This document shows, piece after piece, positions 46,603-58,572 of a stretch of 64,000 nucleotides of DNA. The notes under the pieces are model-generated. The model searched no databases. It saw only the letters and a program-made list of their open reading frames with translations, and was not told the DNA's origin. This DNA is from Ctenosaura bakeri (taxonomy: Eukaryota; Chordata; Lepidosauria; Squamata; Iguanidae). The position numbers were made by a program, and so were the translations under genes. The stretch lies in NCBI GenBank assembly GCA_948474755.1, contig CAOLHI010002502.1, forward strand, positions 1-64,000. The letters are read 5' to 3'. Each line of letters starts with the position of its first letter. The stretch's first letter is position 1.

Positions 46603-47165
46603 AACCTACATTCCATTTCTTGTTTTGCAATGTGTAGTTTCTCCTGTTTAATATGTTGTGCTGCTTCTGATTTTTCTTTCACCTCTGAATATGTCAGCTG
46701 CGGGACATCGTCTTGGCTTGTGTCCAATTGCAACATTAGCCATAGTGTTACTCATAGTTGTCCTCTGCTGTACCCCAGTAGCTCACTGAGTACCATCCAA
46801 CTTGGGAGATTCTCTTCTGGCACTATCTCTTGTTTCATTATGGATTGTCTCATAACAGGCTGTATGTGGTAAAAGAGATTAAGAAGGGGTTACCATGCCT
46901 CCTTCTGTGCAGTACTAACAAGTGTTAGCTATGGTGCCACACTGCCATTGTCTATGAGACATCCTCTGCCAGTGTCAACCGCACTACTGCTGCAGCCCAG
47001 TAGCTGTTTGGCACTTTTAAAGTCTGGTTCTTCAGCAAAAGCCTTCCTTACTTGGGAGACCCTATCAACAGCACTGCTGCTATCAGCATAGCCTCTTAAT
47101 TCACAGGAGCATGAAACCCCACCATCATGGAAAGGTAGTGCCATTGGTGGGAATGATCCATGGAA
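46603..47165 (-). mobile_element. probable BovB LINE 5' portion
   Basis: The minus strand reads EKLHIAKQEMECRL directly before the L2 insertion. That is what precedes the ILGISELKWTG block in BovB, which resumes on the other side at 46016. Upstream to about 47165 the sequence (GAGGCTATGCTGATAGCAG, then TCATGCTCCTGTGAATTAAG) fits a BovB 5' region by position, with weaker recognition. Confidence 0.55.
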
Positions 47166-47169
47166 CTGC

Positions 47170-48000
47170 ACACTTTTACAGAGTCATTTTCCTATTGTCA
47201 TTTACATTCAAGATGCGGGGAAATGATGTCTTAGGTTGAGATGCATTCTCTAAGAAACCAGCTGTATGAATTGTGGTGCATTAAGCTTTCTTTGTTTTTC
47301 CTTTTCCTTTTCTTCTTTCTTTCTTTTTTTGCTGAGTCACAGTCCCCTGGTTTCACCCGTAAATGTTTACCCTGCTGTAGGTAGCTTATGTTTCTGAGTG
47401 CAGCACAGGCATCGTTACATGAATCAATATACATATATAAAATAAAAATAGACCAAAGGACTTCAGCAGTATGACTGTATCAACTGAATACACCTACATT
47501 CATCCCTTATTTATACTTTCTCCACCTAATGGTTTTGCTGTTACCCAATCACCTACTGAATGAGTTTCTCACTTCAAATTGTTGACAACCAGACCAGGAG
47601 AACATACAAACAACCCTCCAGTTAGATAGAGACTTTCCTGGTTGTGGGGTTATACCCCACTTATGAGGAAGTAGAGTCAGGATACATTCAGACTGACTGA
47701 AAACTCCCAGATTCTGTTCCTGTTCTTTCCAGTTTTATACCAGGTTAAAATAAACCAACTTGGGGAACTGATATAAAAAGTATCTGATCATATCAGCAGC
47801 TGAGAGAAAATATCCTGGGATAAACAAAACATGTATGGATCTCTAAAATAAATTAGGGAAGAACAGGACCAAAATCTGGGATTAAAATCTACTAATGTAC
47901 TAAGGGATGCACTCTTAGTAGAAGAAAGACAGGCTGAATGTTTCCTGTAAGCATTATTCCAAACATACGCTGATAAACATTTCAGAGTTACAAATTTTGA
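47170..48000. other. unrecognised sequence
   Basis: No gene. A CTTTTCC/TTTCTTTC pyrimidine tract lies at about 47296-47330. Confidence 0.45.
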
Positions 48001-48002
48001 TT

Positions 48003-48085
48003 GCATCAGAGGTGGGAACTATGTGGCCTTCCAGATGTTGTTAAACCACAGTTCCCAGCATGGATCCCTGAGCCCCTCCCCCTGC
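48003..48085 (+). mobile_element. hAT-like MITE fragment
   Basis: CAGAGGTGGGAACTATGTGG, CCTTCCAGATGTTGTTAAAC, then CACAGTTCCCAGCATG. It is the same family as 9602 and 10675, in the opposite orientation. No duplication visible. Confidence 0.5.
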
Positions 48086-48089
48086 AATG

Positions 48090-51000
48090 ATTAGGCAAAA
48101 TTGGATGCCAAGAAATTATCAGTTGGAAGGGTACTAAATGATGAAGCCAAAAAAGAGTAAATATTAAGCCAGCTCTTGCAGCTAAGCCGTACTAGGAATA
48201 ACAAAGGTCACATGCAATTTATGCTATGAATATAGGACAATTACATAGATTTACTGATCAATAATAATTCCATATTCATGACTGCTACTTTGTCATGATT
48301 GTGACACTATTGCTATTATCATAGTCCCCCAACATACTTACTAGGCATCTGCAGCATGAGGATGAGGCCTGTTCTGCCAGCAACCGGAGCATGGGCGAAT
48401 GATATTTCCATCAGGTTTTTTTGGGGGGGGTGTGTTGAGCCTGAGGCTCTCTGGGTAGGCCCTGTGTCGCACACTTGCACATTTTGGTTCAGCCTGCTTT
48501 CACACTAACGAACGTATATAGAGGATTAGCTCATGCTGTTGAGTTGCAAGGTCAGGCTGCCCTGTATGCTGCAGTCCTGTGAGAATAGCCAAGGAATGTC
48601 AACGATGGGTGCTTCACTCCCCGCGCCATCCAGTTTAGTGAGGGGAGGGCAAAGCATGATCAGAGACCATCTGTTGCCATCTCAGGCAGGTAATGAGACT
48701 TGGCTGCGAGCCTATCATACACCTGGTCCATGGATGCCTCAGTAATTGGCATCCAAGGTGGGATAGCCCCCCTCCTGGCTCTTTCAGCACGGTGGGTTTG
48801 ATGGGTTGATGCGCTGTTTTGCTACTCGCGTACGTAAAGTCTATATAATCTGTTGGAACAAAGTGAACGCTGCTCCATTGCCTGCTTTGCCTTTCCGACG
48901 GAGTCAGAGTGTACGTATGCTTGTGTGCTTATCATTTTCCTTTTTGCTTCTTTGCTAAACAAACTGCATCCTCAAAGACCAGAAATGGCTTGATTCTTGC
49001 CTCCCAGCAACTCGCACTCCGAACCCTACACAACCACCCAGGCCAGGGAGGGCTGCAGGGCTACAGGGGGGCATGGGGTCAGGCCAGGAGAGGTTACTTT
49101 GTTAAGAATATTTAAATAAGTAGCTGGTGTAGAATATTGGCCTCTGTTCTTAAGAGGCAGTTTATCATGTGTTTCTTATTATGTATTTATGAACTGCCTC
49201 ATTGATATTATACATCACTTAAAGAGCACCAGGTTGTTACCTGTTGTTGACATGGTTTTAAGCTTCTTTGCCACTGGTCTTGCAGTTGTTTGCTCTGTTT
49301 TATTTTGTTTTTCTGGAGCCGGCAAACTGGGGATTGGCTGTGTCTCAGCGTTGCTTTGTTTTTATATTAAACCTGAAGACAGGTCTTGAGGATCTGCCAC
49401 TGTAAAGTCCCCAAAGGCGATGATAAGTTTCTTTTGGAATTCAAAGGTATTGTAATATGAGTCACTCAAACCTCTGAGAACCTTTAGGAAAGGCTCTGAA
49501 GAAGATCCAAAGAACAATTCTGTGCTGTTTGGAGAAAGAGAAAGGAGCATTAGGAGCAAAGGCCCTAGAAAAATTAAAGCTGTCTCCACTAGGGAGAGAG
49601 AGAGGAAGTGTATGGGGAAATTACTGCAAGCGATCTACAGGACAAGTAAAGCATGATGTGGCCTGAATCCTGTTAGCCCCGCTGAAAAAGCACCTATTGA
49701 ATCCACTGGTGAAGGGTGAGTCCACATAAAGGTAAATCTCATTGACTCAGCTAATCTCCTCTAAATGGAATTAACACTTAAGATTCATGTCTTTGTATTT
49801 GCATATCCACTAAGGGGGGAGTATTACTGGGTCATTCCTGGGACACACTGAAAGATCTTGTGAAGTATTAGAGAAGTGGCAGAGTACCTTCCTCTCCACT
49901 TTGATAAGCTTGAGCTCTCTCGCTTCCTAGGTCTCATTGTGTGAGAGCGAGGGGTGTTTGTTCACTAGGAACACCAGGGACGTTGGAAAAAATATGGAAG
50001 TTTATGAAATGGGTCTTTGAATGGACCAGTAGAACTGGGCTTGAGCATCATTTCCCAGGAGAAAGTAAGTAAATTATGTCCTCTTTTCCCTTCTAGTATA
50101 GGCAGATGCTTTTCCAAGGGAGCCCATGCAAAAGGGCTCCCATCATGGATGGTCTGAAGCTTGTAGACCACTCTCAAAGTGTCTAAGCCCCCAGCAGCAG
50201 CCCTGATTCAGCAGAATGCTACTAAAATACAGGCTCTGATTCAACTGAATAAAATACGATCAGAGCCATGAGTTTAAAGAATGATGATGGGGCAGTGTCA
50301 CCAACTATTAACAGAGTATTAACAGCATATTAGCTATTGCTAGTAAATAAGTCCTGTTCAAGGGAAATTGCCATACCAGTTTTTTTTTATTGATCCACTA
50401 CACTCAGAAATGGATGAGCAGAGTGCTCTGGATGGGAGGAAGAGGAGATTAAGCTTAGTCATCATGAAACCTCTCTGCCTTACATTTATCTTGCTTATCT
50501 TACCATGTGAGCACAGTGAGTACAGTGTTCCAGATGGAAGTCCTTGGACAGCAGTGTCTCACAGAGCCAGCCAGCCAGTCCAGATCAGCTAAAACTATTA
50601 TTCTGTATTGTTGGGAAGCTGGACAGTTTGGCTGGTAGATAGATTTTATCTGTAATTCCCCCCGCCTCCACTGCCAATACTGAAGATGAGACAAATGCAA
50701 GAAAAGAGCAACCCAGCACTCTACTCCATATAGCTGAACTCTTAGTGCAGGTGAATTGCTTGGGATCATATAGCCCCTGTATATCTTTAATATACTCTTT
50801 CTAACTAAGGCTCTGTGTTTTGAATCAAATAACATGTGAAGCACTGCTAGACCTTTCTATGGACATTTTAGATATAAATGCAGTTAAGGAGGCTTCTGAT
50901 CATAGACAGCTTCTAAAAGTCCTTCAAAACTTTAAAGCACAAAACATTCCATCTTTAACTATGAAAAGGTGTGGCTCCACTTTGAAAACATCATACTAAG

Positions 51001-51140
51001 GCCTTCATGGCCTCTAAAGAGGAAAATATGAGAGGTGGTTTTTCTGTCTAGATGTGCCACTCTTTTACGTGGAAGTAGAATAGCAAGGATGTGCTTTCTG
51101 AAAGATGGATAGTTGTCGCCAGAGTTTTGATAATTCCTTG
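48090..51140. other. unrecognised sequence
   Basis: No supported gene or repeat. The open frames, such as the hydrophobic one at 49189-49389, lack conservation clues or splice context. Confidence 0.45.
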
Positions 51141-51147
51141 AAATCCT

Positions 51148-51235
51148 GTGTCCACTTACTCAGAAGGAAGCCCCATTGAACTCAGTGGAATGTGGTTTTG
51201 AGTTGGCACTTACAGGATTGCATTACATAAGTGTA
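51148..51235. repeat. dispersed reptile repeat B copy
   Basis: CCTGTGTCCACTTACTCAG, AAGGAAGCCCCATTGAACTC, then CACTTACAGGATTGCA. It matches the copy at 4935-5035. Confidence 0.5.
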
Positions 51236-51261
51236 GTTTACAAATGGATACACTGTAAGAG

Positions 51262-51420
51262 GTGACAGCTGGCAGCTCCCTTGTCAGGGGAAGAGTGGAT
51301 CCACTCTGGGTTTTAGACTGAATGTTAAAGGATCTATCTCAGGTTACACATAGGGTTTAAAACCTTGGTATCTTTTTACGTTCAAACTAAAACCCAGACT
51401 AGATTCACTGTCCCACTATC
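51262..51420. mobile_element. palindromic MITE, family A copy
   Basis: The left arm GTGGATCCACTCTGGGTTTT, AGACTGAATGTTAAAGGAT is mirrored by TACGTTCAAACTAAAACCC, AGACTAGATTCACTG. This is the clearest foldback of family A, with arms of about 45 bases and an internal loop of about 50. Confidence 0.65.
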
Positions 51421-51449
51421 CCAGAACTCACTATCTTTCCGTATAAGTA

Positions 51450-51951
51450 CAGTCCTCCCTCCATGTTTGCAGGTTTGGCCTTCACAAATGTGATTATTTG
51501 CAAGGCATGTGCTTGCCCCCATTCCCTTGCATTTCTCACCACAGACTTACAAGGCTTATGTTTAAAATGGACTTTTTCCCTTTTGAGAGAAAAAAGCTGC
51601 CCCACACACACCCCACTGCTGGAGGCATGCCCTCTCTGCCATGTGGCTGCCCATCCTGCTGTGTAATGGTCACTGATTGGACAGCGCTCTTTTTGCTCCT
51701 ATTCCTCCCCTCTGGGAAGAATATCCTTTCTACAGATGGCAACCAGAAGTAGCTAGAATGCCAGAACTCAGCACCCTGTTCTTCTCCATCTGAGGGGAAG
51801 TATCAGTAAGCCCATTACCTTGTCCTTTTTCTTCCTCCTGGGAGCACTGGGGCCAGAGGTAAGGGAATGGGAGAGGAATTGCAAGGGGAGTTATTCATAC
51901 TTTCATGAGGGTTCTGCACCCCAAACCCTCATGAATTTGGAAGGACCACTG
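51450..51951. mobile_element. Tigger/pogo-like MITE, copy 1
   Basis: The ends CAGTCCTCCCTCCATGTTTG and (inverse of right end) CAGTGGTCCTTCCAAATTCA are imperfect inverted repeats flanked by TA on both sides (51448-51449, 51952-51953). This fits Tc1/mariner-Tigger elements, whose termini start CAGT and duplicate TA. The interior shares long stretches with the copy at 60571-61112, for example GGCATGCCCTCTCTGCCATG and AGAACTCAGCACCCTGTTC. No transposase. Confidence 0.75.
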
Positions 51952-52254
51952 TACTACATCTACTTGGATATTCCCTAAGAAATTGCTCAAGTTCATATTT
52001 TCTAAGACATTGCTCCATTTTGGTAGATGATGAAATTGAAGGAGGGTTTTGTTTGTTTGCTTGCTTGTGGCTCAGGATCCTCAGCTGCTATTTTAGAAAA
52101 TGGAGGGATGGAGAACAGAGATGGGGAATAGGATATTTACGCATGCATGCATGCAAGCCTGCTCTTGGGAATATTTTTTTATGTTCTACCACTAGAAGTT
52201 GAAAAGAGGCTGTTAGAAGTCTTCAAATCTTGACAGGCTTTGAAATAAGCATCC

Positions 52255-52470
52255 AACTACACAATGATAATGTTATGATCTCACTTTAAATACCATGGGT
52301 GTATCTTGTGAAACCCTCAGGTTTGTAGTTTGGTTAGAAGCACCAGAGGCTGAAAACTTGAAATACTTCTCCTTAATCTTCAGATCCCATGATTCCATGG
52401 AATGTTGTCATGGTAGTTAAAGAGGAATCATAATCTCACAATTGTGTGGTGTGAAAGGACCCCATAGATA
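52255..52470. mobile_element. palindromic MITE fragment
   Basis: The left part has ACTTTAAATACCATGGGTG and GGTTTGTAGTTTGGTTAG; the right part has the inverse-like CATGATTCCATGGAATG, TGTCATGGTAGTTAAAGAGG. It is similar in plan to 36338-36537 (GGATTTGTAGTTT facing AACTGCAAATCCC) but with different ends. A terminal fragment of the same type may lie at 59655-59700. Confidence 0.5.
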
Positions 52471-53129
52471 AAACTGAAGGAGAAAGTGAAGATTAATTTG
52501 GGATGTGGGAAGAAAATGGATTAAACGTGCTGGAAGTGCAAGATAATGACAGGATTAGAAGGAAAGCAGTCATGAGGGTGACTCATGAAGGAGAGAAAAG
52601 AAGATCACAGGAAAGATAATCCATGAGGAAATGGATTAGAACAACAGTACCTTATTCATGAGAGGCCAGTTCTCGTGGCAATGAGGACAATATCTATGGT
52701 ACCTCTGTCTCAAAGCTGGCTTCAAATGACTTGACCGGGAAGTGGAGGAAGTGGTATCCTCTAAGGGTAAGGATAATTTAAAGTTTTCCAAACTTTTCTT
52801 GTTGGTGACATACTTTTTAGACATGCATTATTTTGTGACACAGTAATTCAGTTTTACTAGCAAACTGGAGGTTAAATTAACTGATTACATATGCATGGAC
52901 CCAGAGGTATATCTAGCATGGGGAAAGACTGCTCCCCCATGTGATCCTTACCCGCTGCTGTCACCCTTGCCGAGGAGAGACCCTGGTGAGAGTGGCAGCA
53001 GCAGGAAAGGCAGCCCTCCTACCCAAACCTGGTCTGCTGTCTTCGCCCTCGCTGAGGAAAGACCCAGAAGTGTATCTAGCCTAAATAGTGCCTGAGGCAA
53101 GCATGAAAGTTGCACCTGTACCTCTGGGA

Positions 53130-53160
53130 CCGCTTCCTCCTCCTCCTCCTCCTCCTCTGC
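53130..53160. repeat. TCC microsatellite
   Basis: A (TCC)n run from about 53134 to 53157. It encodes the Glu run of the minus-strand frame 52948-53604, which is therefore not a gene. Confidence 0.85.
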
Positions 53161-53274
53161 TAAATCTTTGGCAAATGGATTGTGGGCTTTTCTTCGCAAG
53201 ATTTGTTGCCTTTTTTCCCCTGTGAGGCTGAGAGAGTGTGACCTATCCAAAATCACTAGAGAGAAACCAAGCAT

Positions 53275-53665
53275 GAGTGTATCAGAGAACCAGCGAGAAA
53301 GTGTGTGTTTGGGTGTGTATGTGGGCGTGTGTGTGGGAGAGAAAGAGGGAAAGGCAGACCAAGAAAAAGTGTGTATGAGAGAATAAAAAACAGTGTATGA
53401 GAGAGAGCAGGAAAAAGTCTGATATTGTGTGTGTGTTTGTAAGGGAGGAGTTTGTGTGAGTGTGCATGAGAAGGAGAGAAAATATTTAAAGGGAAGTGTG
53501 AGTGAGAAATAAAACAAATAGTTTTGTGTGTGTTGAAGGAAGAGATTGTGTGTGTGAAGGAGAGGAGCCTGTATAAAGTATGTGTGTAGGCTTGTTGAAA
53601 GCACATTTGTGCCTTGGAGACTGTATGAAAGAGAGGGGGAGGGTGTGAGAGAGATGGAGAAGCAG
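53275..53665. repeat. degenerate GT/GA-rich tract
   Basis: Nearly 400 bases of irregular GTGTGT, GAGAGA and AAGTGTG words on the plus strand. All the His/Thr/Ser-rich minus-strand frames over it are low-complexity. Confidence 0.75.
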
Positions 53666-53669
53666 AATG

Positions 53670-54515
53670 CGGGAGGAGGAGTGTCAGGCTACAGGAGGGG
53701 AGTCCTTTTGCAAAATCCCCAAAGGACTGGGGAGGCGGGGGAAGTTGCTCCCTGGTGCTAGTTGAATGTCTGGAGCAATACCACCCCCCCAGACCTTTGC
53801 AATTGTAGTTTTATCTGCACGTTTGTTTGAAGCACTGCGTTACTGACAGGGGGACAAAGAGAAAAATATGCCCTCTCACATTCTCATCCCAAAACAGCCT
53901 TTGCATGCAGGGGCTTACTGGGCTCAGATTCTGCGAGTTATGTTAAAATCAGGAGCCACCCAAGAAAGCAGGGCCGTGTGGGTGGCACCAGGGGAGGGAG
54001 TACTGAGGCAGGAGCATGTAGTGAGAGAAGAATCCTCCAGTCCCACTTGCCACTGCCAATCAGTCTGCAGCTGCATTTCCAGGCCCTCACTTGCTCCTTT
54101 TCCCAGCAAACCCCCTCTGGCGCTGCTGCGCCTTTCTCACTCAAGCTGGGCTGGCAGCTACTTAGTCTAAGTTTCCTGGAGCTGGAGAGAGGGCAGAGGG
54201 GGGCCAAGCAAGCCAGAGTTGGGGGTGAAGCGGAAGGGTTTGCGGTTGCTGCCTGGATCCCTCTCCGATTGTCTTTGCGGGGACAGAGTTGCGAGCAAAC
54301 TCCTTTCCCTCTTCCCTCATGAACAGGCACGAGAGTGCTAGAGTGGTGCTCCTAATATTCCCTGACCCTGAGACCCCACCAAGAGTGGTGGCAGCACTCT
54401 TGTGTGAGGGAGGGTCTTTCTCGGCCTGGGAAGGCAATACGCCTACACATTTCAGATGATACACTAATGTGTCGCAACACACCATTTGGGAAGACTTGAC
54501 TGAGAGTATCATTTA
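53670..54515. other. GC-richer unrecognised sequence
   Basis: No gene recognised. Several overlapping frames on both strands (53868-54512) reflect few stops in GC-richer DNA; none has a known motif. Confidence 0.4.
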
Positions 54516-54520
54516 ATTGA

Positions 54521-54556
54521 TTTGTTGTTGTTGCTGCTGCTGCTGTTGCTGCTATT
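54521..54556. repeat. TTG/CTG microsatellite
   Basis: A (TTG)n/(CTG)n run. It may be the tail of a lost retroposon; no body is recognisable next to it. Confidence 0.75.
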
Positions 54557-54789
54557 TAGTCCAGTGACTACAAACATGCATAAAATGAGCTCATTTATGA
54601 ATGAAATCTGATGTGTGGCAGAGGAGCATGAGAAATCAGTTACAAATACCTGGTTGCTCAAATTGCCTCCTTCTATAGAAGGACCACAAGCTCATCTCTT
54701 TATCTGGTATTCTGCAAGATGAAGGTACAAAGAGGGTTTTATTGAAGCTAAAGGAAGGAAAGAAATGAGGGAGGGGAAGTTCTCTTTCT

Positions 54790-54910
54790 TTAAAGCATTT
54801 CTTCAAGGTGTTGAATCCATATTTGGAGGATAAGGTTCAACACCTTGAACAGATCCTTCAAAGTTCAGGCTATAACCCAAAGCAGATGCACTGCCCCACT
54901 GGCTGGAAGC
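54790..54910. mobile_element. palindromic MITE, possible family A relic
   Basis: CAAGGTGTTGAATCCATATT and GGATAAGGTTCAACACCTTG form an inverted repeat. CAAAGTTCAGGCTATAACCC followed by GCACTGCCCCACTGGCTGG resembles the right part of family A. Confidence 0.4.
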
Positions 54911-55216
54911 CAGCAATCACCACTGCTCTCAGGAGAGGTGCCTAAAGCCACTCCTCTTGCATCCTGTACAATCCACCTTTTCCTGTGACATCTTTTGGCA
55001 GAGAAGATGTCACAGGACATCTAGCTCCCAGCTGTCAACTTGTAACCAACCGTGAATATCTACAACTGGCTACATAATGCTTCTCTGTTTACCTTTGTGT
55101 CCCCTTCCTCTGCTTGTCTGCTGTGCTTAAATATTTGACTGTAAGCTCCTTGGGGCAGGAACCTATTCCCTTTTATTTTGTAAAGCACCCTGCTGCACAA
55201 ATGTCATCCTCTAAAG

Positions 55217-55796
55217 CAGGGGTGTCAAACTCAATTTCATCTAGGGGCCGCATCAGCATTATGGTTGCCCTCAAAGGGCCAGTTGTATCTGTAAATGTAT
55301 CTACTCTTTTATCATATTAAATAATTGCCTCTGCATTTGATTATTACTTGTTCTTCTTTGTGCTCCCCACCCCCCTGTGCCTCTTTCTGTCCCCCTGTCC
55401 CACTCTGTACCTGGTGAGGCTGATCCCCACATTGAGGGCCCCTGGCTGCTAGTATTCTGAAGAGGGGCCCAGCAGTCAGTGCCTGCGATCTACTTCTACT
55501 TCTGACTGCTCCTCTGTCCAACAATTGCAAGCCATGTGGAGCATTGCCATGGTAACCCATAGCAACACTCTGACGGCGAGACTGGAACAGAGGAACAGTC
55601 AGAAGTAGTAGATCATGAATGCTGGCTGCTGGTCCTCTCTTCAGGATACCTGCAACTGGGGCCCACAATGTGGGGATCAGGATCAGGATCAGGACCAGGC
55701 AGGGGGAGTGCCACAGCTGCAGGAGAGTTGCGAGGGCCACTGGAAATGGGCTGGCGGTCCGGATTCAGCCCATGGGCCTTGTGTTTGACACATGTG
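55217..55796. mobile_element. non-autonomous hAT element with long internal hairpin
   Basis: The left end CAGGGGTGTCAAACTCAAT and the inverse of the right end CACATGTGTCAAACAC are hAT-type termini. The 8-base flanks CTCTAAAG (55209-55216) and CTTTAAAT (55797-55804) agree at six of eight positions, as for an old hAT duplication. Subterminal GGGCCGCATCAGCATT and CTCAAAGGGCCAG blocks fit this class. Inside, about 95-base arms at 55425-55519 and 55584-55675 form a foldback. No transposase; the minus-strand frame 55312-55740 is a shadow. Confidence 0.8.
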
Positions 55797-55799
55797 CTT

Positions 55800-56595
55800 T
55801 AAATCCATTCCCCCCCCTCCAATCTGGATTGGTTTTTAAAACATGAGAAAACTCACAACACCCTGAAGATATATCTAGTCAAGGGCCTCCAAGTGCTGAT
55901 CACTCTTAAACAGGGTCTTTTTTATCTAAGCATAACAAGATCTCTATTTTCTAGTTTAGGTTCTGGCTCAAAAGCTTCTATCACGTGAAGACTGCTGGCA
56001 GAAGTTTTGTATTATGAATCACCCTATAAAGTGTGCAATAAGAACCACATTTTAAAAAGATAACCATCACACAGTTTAAGTTTGATAGATTAACTTCATG
56101 CGCTTGTTAAACAAAGGTCGTCTAAGTTGCCTTTGTTTGTTGTCTTCTTTTATAGTTCTGTACTGCCAACAGAAACTTGCTGAATTGTGTAGATTTCTAT
56201 TCAGAACAGGTTCAAAGAGCACAAAACTGGTACCAATTTGAGCAATACAAAGATAGCAGATACTGCTTGCTTGAAGGAGTGTCTCCTTATTACTTCTTCC
56301 AACAGGACTATATTTAGAATAACCACATGGCACAATCCACTCATGTTTTGGCTCTCTTTGTTATGAGGTGGTAAGGAAAAAGGACTTTCAGCCATCTTAG
56401 ATAACAGGAGACATCCAGGGGACTACACCTTCAATGCTCTTCTACCATCAGTTTTCCATTAGGCTTGGATATGACAAGTTCTCTGTGGAACACATAGCCC
56501 AGCATGCTGTTAGTGACATATGTAGGCATAAGTTGCATTATACATGCTGAGTCCTTTTATTGGACATTGTGCAACAGCTGTATCCAGCTGATAGG
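55800..56595. other. unrecognised sequence
   Basis: No gene or repeat recognised. Confidence 0.45.
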
Positions 56596-56599
56596 GAGG

Positions 56600-56860
56600 G
56601 AAATGGAGGTTCACATGAGGAATGCTACCGATGTGCACTGGGCTGGGTGACCACGATCCATAATGGGTGTCTGCTCATTCTGTAATGGGGCCAAGTCCCC
56701 ACTATGGACCATGTAAAGAACTAATGCAGAAGACATAAAAATGCACATCATATTGTACATTGTATAGCTACACAACAGGGTGTCAGCCTTGTGCATTTCG
56801 CAGTGATCTGCATACATTGTGTTACAGTGGTATCCTGTGTATCCCGTAATGCCAGCAGAA
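56600..56860. repeat. degenerate TGCA/TAATGGG-rich patch
   Basis: Words such as ATGTGCACTGGG, CATAATGGGTGTC, TGTAATGGGG and TTGTGCATTTC recur irregularly. It resembles the patch at 11605-11855 in composition. Function unknown. Confidence 0.3.
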
Positions 56861-56864
56861 CATA

Positions 56865-57695
56865 ACTCCACATGTGTTTATGCTAGGTGTTGAGATGCAA
56901 GTTCTTGGTCATATGATCCTTTTAATCTCATTTTTGATCACATTTACCATATGGCATCTGTAGATGGATGCAGAAAGAAAAGGAGGAGCATGGGCCACAT
57001 GACTAATGGCTTGAACATAGGATTTGCTCTTCTCACTCCTCGACACCTTTACAGTACCACCCATGCGCTGACAGATGAAGTCTGATGCTCCTACTCTTAA
57101 CACAGGGGTGGTACTGTCAGGATCTTCTATAGCCACTGTGGGTGCCAGCTGGCAAACTGAGAGTGTTGCATATAAAAATGGCCAAAGGTAACTGCAGGCA
57201 AAAGGCAAGGGTGGCATCCATGAGGCTGTTTATAGTCTGTTTTGTAACTAATGGGAAATACCAAATAGACTGCTTACAGTAAAATACTACCAGACTTCAG
57301 ACTAAATCGACCCCAACTTTAAACTAAATTGACTCAATTTAAACTGAATTGATCCACCACAAGGACACATAGCCAAACAAATTTACTCCTTTACCTCACC
57401 AATAAACATGGCCTTTAAACTTCAAGAGGCAAACTCAATGGAATAAACATGTCAAGTATATTTATAAATCAAATAAATGCCATTGCTCTCCATTGCTTTC
57501 CCACAGGCTGTATAATTCTGAAATGACCCCCCTCTCCCTGCCAGTTATTACTTATTCCTGTCATGTGATAATTGGCAATAAGGAAACACACATAATAAGG
57601 ATCCTACACGGACAGGGGTAGTATAAGAATTCAGCATGTGAGACTCCACTACAGTACCCCTCTCACCACCCCAGGATTTACCACTGTGCCCACCC
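56865..57695. other. unrecognised sequence
   Basis: No gene. A repeated ACTAAATTGACTCAATTTAA motif at about 57300-57355 is a short local duplication. Confidence 0.4.
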
Positions 57696-57699
57696 CCAC

Positions 57700-57905
57700 C
57701 ACCCATTCAATTGCTGTGGACTGGGGGAGGGATCAGAGGAGCATCCGGCTATGTTCCTATAGCCAGATGCAGCCTGAGGACCTCTTCTACCAAGACCCTC
57801 TGGAGTCTCCTGAAGGTCTCAACTGATGATGTCATGAGTTTGCATTTGGCTATAGGAATACAGCCAGATGCTTCTCTGATCCTTCCCAGCAATGGAGTAT
57901 TAGTG
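57700..57905. repeat. foldback element with about 42-bp arms
   Basis: GGATCAGAGGAGCATCC, GGCTATGTTCCTATAGCC (57730-57771) is mirrored at 57841-57882 by TTTGGCTATAGGAATACAGC and AGATGCTTCTCTGATCC. Outer sequence (TTGCTGTGGACTGG and CCCAGCAATGG) extends the inverted repeat less perfectly. A related fragment occurs in the SLC26 intron near 30050-30200. Probably a MITE. Confidence 0.6.
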
Positions 57906-57909
57906 CAAC

Positions 57910-58560
57910 GGTGAGTCCTATGGGGAAGAGTTTGGGATATTGCAAAGGGTGAGAGAATATCAACCTCTGCAACAACAACAAAAAATACATACGTATGCAT
58001 AAGGTGGACATGCCTGTGCATATCATTAACAGGATGCCATCCAGAATTATACTGTTCAAAAGAAATTGTGGAGGATGGCTCAACAAAATGCAAGCTTACC
58101 TATGGCACAGTGCAAAAACAGTTTTGGTCCTGGAAGTCAGATTTTCTCTCAGGACCAGTCCAGCTGGCTGGACAAAGTTGGTTCCCTGAGGTTATTTCCC
58201 CTCCAGGTCCATTTCCACCATGTGTATCCTCCAGAGAGAGGCTTCAAGTTCCATGAGCACGGCCGTCTTCGCAGAGAAAGTCCCCTTGCACATTTCTCAC
58301 CATCTAATTATGGACCTTCTCATAGTACAGTTGAGGAAGGAGTGTGTTTTCCTCAACAGCTGGGCCCTGAGGTTTGGAGATACCAAGAAAGCAATGTCAG
58401 ACCCGGGTTTACATACAAAGAGAAAAATCTTTATCTGAGAAAACTTACAGTGCATACAGGTATTTCCCATAACACAGATGGATCTGACAGTGAAGTCCTA
58501 CGCAGAACATTTGATCTGTTGGAACAGTGTTAATTGAGAACTGAGTACCTTTTATAGCAT
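57910..58560. other. unrecognised sequence
   Basis: The longest plus-strand frame (58066-58533) shows no known domain and no splice-site support, so it is not called. Confidence 0.45.
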
Positions 58561-58572
58561 GTTTGTTTACAG

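Noticed and set aside
52948..53606. 218- and 116-residue minus-strand frames
   Set aside because: Translations of TCC, GT and GA repeats; Thr/His/Ser- and Glu-rich low complexity.
53938..54512. Overlapping frames on both strands
   Set aside because: Mutually shadowing frames in GC-richer DNA; no motif in any.
58066..58533. 155-residue plus-strand frame
   Set aside because: No recognisable domain and three overlapping alternative frames; more likely chance.
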